35,402 bases of DNA from an uncultured Clostridium sp. (lineage in GTDB: Bacteria > Bacillota > Clostridia > Clostridiales > Clostridiaceae), in contig NZ_CALEVF010000048.1 in NCBI RefSeq assembly GCF_937920395.1, forward strand, positions 1-35,402. Direction: 5' to 3'. The notes under the pieces were generated by a model, which saw nothing but the letters and a program-made list of their open reading frames with translations, made no database searches and was not told where the DNA came from. This document shows, piece by piece, positions 33,472 to 35,402 of this stretch (position 1 is the stretch's first letter; each line of letters starts with the position of its first letter). Made by a program: the position numbers and the translations under genes.

Positions 33472-34299
33472 TTAATACAAACTTTTTAAAATTTCATCAT
33501 TTATTTTAAAGCTGTGTTCACTTGCTGGAAAAGTTCCTTCTGTTACTTCTTTAATATATGATTTAAATCCAGATCTCATTAAATCACCGACGTTTGCAAA
33601 GCTTTTTACAAATTTTGGTTTAAAATCTTCGAACATATTTAACATATCTTGATATACTAAAATTTGACCGTCACAGCCACCACCAGCCCCTATTCCAATA
33701 GTAGGGATAGTTACTGCATTTGATATAAGGTCTGCAAGTTTTGCGGGTATACATTCAAGCACAATAGCAAAAGCACCTGCAGCTTCTATCTTTTTAGCAT
33801 CTTCAATAAGTTTTTTAGCATCAATGCTATTGTTTCCTTGGACTTTAAAACCACCAAATATATTAACAGATTGTGGAGTTAGTCCGATATGACCGATAAC
33901 AGGTATTTGAGCATCAACTATAGCCTTAATTTGAGGACAAACTACAGCTCCACCTTCAAGTTTTACAGCTGCGGCTCCCGCTTCTTGTAGGAATCGCCCT
34001 GCATTTTTAACTGCATCATATATTGACGTTTGGTAAGACATAAAAGGCATGTCTCCCACTACAAGAGCGTTTTTAGTGCCGCGAACAACTGCTTTAGTAT
34101 GATGAAGCATGTCATCCATAGTGACACTTAAGGTATCTTTGTACCCAAGGCAAACCATACCTAATGAATCTCCTACTAAAATACCATTAACGCCAGATTC
34201 ATCAATAATTTTAGCCATTGAATAATCATAAGCTGTAAGCATTGTTAATTTAATACCTGATTTTTTTGCAGATATAAATGTTGAAACAGAATTTTTCAA
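33472..34299 (-). CDS. panB: 3-methyl-2-oxobutanoate hydroxymethyltransferase
   Basis: First committed step of pantothenate synthesis: transfers a hydroxymethyl group from methylene-tetrahydrofolate to alpha-ketoisovalerate. 275 aa. Hallmarks: [30 protein letters not shown] split into LTAYDYSMA and LVGDSLGMV (metal-binding Asp), [26 protein letters not shown] and [11 protein letters not shown] start at 34299 with AGGAGGA upstream. First gene of panB-panC. A perfect 15-bp hairpin (34340-34374) lies 41 nt before the start. Confidence 0.95.
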   Translation of the reverse strand: MKNSVSTFISAKKSGIKLTMLTAYDYSMAKIIDESGVNGILVGDSLGMVCLGYKDTLSVTMDDMLHHTKAVVRGTKNALVVGDMPFMSYQTSIYDAVKNAGRFLQEAGAAAVKLEGGAVVCPQIKAIVDAQIPVIGHIGLTPQSVNIFGGFKVQGNNSIDAKKLIEDAKKIEAAGAFAIVLECIPAKLADLISNAVTIPTIGIGAGGGCDGQILVYQDMLNMFEDFKPKFVKSFANVGDLMRSGFKSYIKEVTEGTFPASEHSFKINDEILKSLY

Positions 34300-34339
34300 T
34301 TGTTAATCCTCCTAGATTTCTAAATATTATTTAAATGAA

Positions 34340-34374
34340 TATAAAAACTAAAATTTAAGATTTTAGTTTTTATA
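34340..34374 (-). promoter_or_regulatory. Perfect 15-bp hairpin in panB leader
   Basis: TATAAAAACTAAAAT (34340-34354) and its exact reverse complement (34360-34374), 5-nt loop, in the panB upstream region. An AT-only stem, perhaps an operator or weak attenuator. No riboswitch recognised. Confidence 0.5.
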
Positions 34375-34483
34375 AAGGAAAATAATTAACTAGTAAATTT
34401 AGAAACAGTTAATTTTATAATAAAATAGGGTAAAGTGAGTATGCGATTGCACATGAATTGTTTATATTTAAAAGAATGCTAGA

Positions 34484-34511
34484 GGTTAAGTCATCTCCTT
34501 TGGAGCTGCAA
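34484..34511 (+). repeat. Dispersed intergenic motif, copy 2 (TCATCTCCTTTGGAGCTG)
   Basis: GGTTAAGTCATCTCCTTTGG plus AGCTGCAA matches 8471-8498 at all but two or three positions. An ATATTTTCA follows downstream in both. Confidence 0.6.
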
Positions 34512-34785
34512 CCACTAGTATGATATATTTTCAATTAGTAAATCTAAAAAAACATCTCAGATAACTGAGAGATTGATATTTATGAAGCGCCGTCTCATTC
34601 ATAAAGATATGAGCAGATAATTTAATTTGCTACGCGAATTAAAATACTTTGCGATTTAATTATTTTTTATAATATGGTAAACAATAAAGTGCAGTTCACA
34701 ATCGATACTACCCAAAAATATTTTAGCATAAATTTATTTTTAATACAAATATAATTCGATAAATTAATGCATAAACTATTGATAA

Positions 34786-34814
34786 TTATTAGAAAATGTT
34801 TGATAATGTATAAT
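34786..34814 (+). promoter_or_regulatory. Candidate promoter of 34847 gene
   Basis: TTATTA (34786-34791), 17-nt spacer, TATAAT (34809-34814). Weak -35, good -10. Confidence 0.5.
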
Positions 34815-34846
34815 ATAGATTTATTTATATGAAAGGTGGGATTAAT

Positions 34847-35218
34847 ATGAATATCGCCATGCAAATACTTGGCATGATAGCATTTACAATTGTGATTTTT
34901 ATAATATATTATGGTTTAAAAACTTATTTACTTAATAAAATAAAAATTAATAAGTGGGTAGTTCTTGTGATAGCTATACTATTATTTACAGCTCCTATAG
35001 CTTTATGGCCGACTATGCCGGTTTTTGTAGCTAGATATGTAATACCAGGAGTATTTGTTATTTTTGCTTTATGGTTTATGGATTTATCAGGGTTTATGAA
35101 GAGAAGAGTTAGTTCTAAATCAAATTATTCAAATACTAGTTATAAAAAAGATAAGAAAAAGGATATAGTTATGAGGCCTAAAGCTAAACCAAACAGAGTT
35201 AAAAACAATAAAAAATAA
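34847..35218 (+). CDS. Small membrane protein, function unknown
   Basis: 123 aa from ATG 34847 (AAAGGTGGG 7 nt upstream; ATG 34829 lies upstream of that site). Three hydrophobic segments: MIAFTIVIFIIYYGLKTY (~7-26), WVVLVIAILLFTAPIAL (~37-53), and YVIPGVFVIFALWFM (~64-79). A strongly basic, Lys/Asn-rich cytosolic tail (KDKKKDIVMRPKAKPNRVKN) follows. No recognised family. Monocistronic with a hairpin terminator behind it. Confidence 0.7.
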   Translation: MNIAMQILGMIAFTIVIFIIYYGLKTYLLNKIKINKWVVLVIAILLFTAPIALWPTMPVFVARYVIPGVFVIFALWFMDLSGFMKRRVSSKSNYSNTSYKKDKKKDIVMRPKAKPNRVKNNKK

Positions 35219-35221
35219 TAT

Positions 35222-35262
35222 AAAGGAGTATAAATATCTTATGGAAATTTATACTCCTTTTC
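35222..35262 (+). terminator. Terminator of 34847 gene
   Basis: 14-bp perfect stem (AAAGGAGTATAAAT, 35222-35235, with 35247-35260), 11-nt loop, short T-run. Confidence 0.75.
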
Positions 35263-35275
35263 ATTTAATGAAAAT

Positions 35276-35304
35276 TTGACATTAGTTAAAAAGCTTAGTA
35301 ATAT
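35276..35304 (+). promoter_or_regulatory. Strong promoter at window end
   Basis: TTGACA (35276-35281), 17-nt spacer, TAATAT (35299-35304), directed at a gene beyond the window. A TGTGGATAA word (35380-35388) equals a DnaA box but is single. Confidence 0.65.
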
Positions 35305-35402
35305 TAAGGAATATATACATATGATGATTAATATGTATATATATATTTATAGGGGCTTGCAGAATTCAAAAATAAAAACTGTGGATAACTTTTAAGATTT
35401 GG

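Larger units (their letters stand above)
34375..34828. other. Intergenic region upstream of panB
   Basis: No gene seen. It contains dispersed motif copy 2 (34484-34511) and several hairpins: TCTCAG/CTGAGA (34555-34570), TTTATGAA/TTCATAAA (34579-34605), TTTAATTTGC/GCGAATTAAA (34621-34643). The last is mutually exclusive with AATTAAA/TTTAATT (34637-34661), which is followed by a T-run. Confidence 0.5.

Noticed and set aside
1..35402. CRISPR arrays, rRNA or tRNA genes, prophage or transposase genes
   Set aside because: No regularly spaced repeats, RNA-gene consensus or such proteins were found on either strand.

Overview
The window is AT-rich, has short intergenic gaps, strong GGAGG-type ribosome binding sites, frequent TTG/GTG starts and TTGxxx-N17-TATAAT promoters. 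The gene set includes cobK, DegV, murT-gatD, uppP, panB-panC, zinc-ribbon membrane proteins and XRE-TPR regulators. This fits a low-GC Gram-positive, most likely a Clostridium (sensu stricto); the species is inferred, not proven. It looks like ordinary chromosome: no rRNA, tRNA, CRISPR array, prophage or intact transposase was found.

Layout. 1-800 is the end of a cobalamin operon (cobK). 800-930 holds two REP-like repeats. 1000-2400 is a degV-padR operon whose promoter is overlapped by a palindrome, probably the PadR operator. 2440-7300 is an envelope cluster: a DUF4397 protein and two inverted TcaA/YvbJ-like zinc-ribbon membrane proteins flanking a multi-spanning zinc-ribbon protein. 7430-9300 carries metal transport (CorA, MntP-like). 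9465-13962 runs on the plus strand: a peptidase D, a Fur-family regulator, a small unknown protein, an HD-GYP phosphodiesterase and a rhomboid protease. 14400-16235 is a divergent FtsH paralogue behind a 17-codon leader ORF. 16537-19576 has a viroplasmin/RNase H protein and an orphan PAS histidine kinase, followed by a small YtxH protein. 20120-22758 is a tandem pair of XRE-TPR (RRNPP-like) regulators. 23115-25242 is murT-gatD (lipid II amidation). 25439-27311 carries an EamA transporter and uppP. 27400-29510 is a decaying sugar locus: a GH127 pseudogene and a divergent AraC pseudogene. The rest holds a ComEC-like metallo-beta-lactamase protein, PlsC, two divergent small coiled-coil proteins, a DUF378 protein, panB-panC and a small membrane protein.

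The most unusual structure is a pair of ~232-bp long palindromes (14007-14239 and 22804-23034). They share long imperfect inverted arms and a central pair of small hairpins. The hairpins differ in sequence between copies but keep pairing, which is compensatory change and suggests selection on folded RNA or cruciform DNA. A 56-bp perfect-armed palindrome at 27313-27368 has similar ends. Other leads are the probable PadR operator, the ftsH leader ORF, the EamA start without a ribosome binding site, and the joint decay of the GH127 and AraC genes.

Several genes concern the cell envelope (uppP, murT-gatD, TcaA-like proteins, PlsC, FtsH, rhomboid), but they sit in separate transcription units and I do not infer one pathway from proximity.
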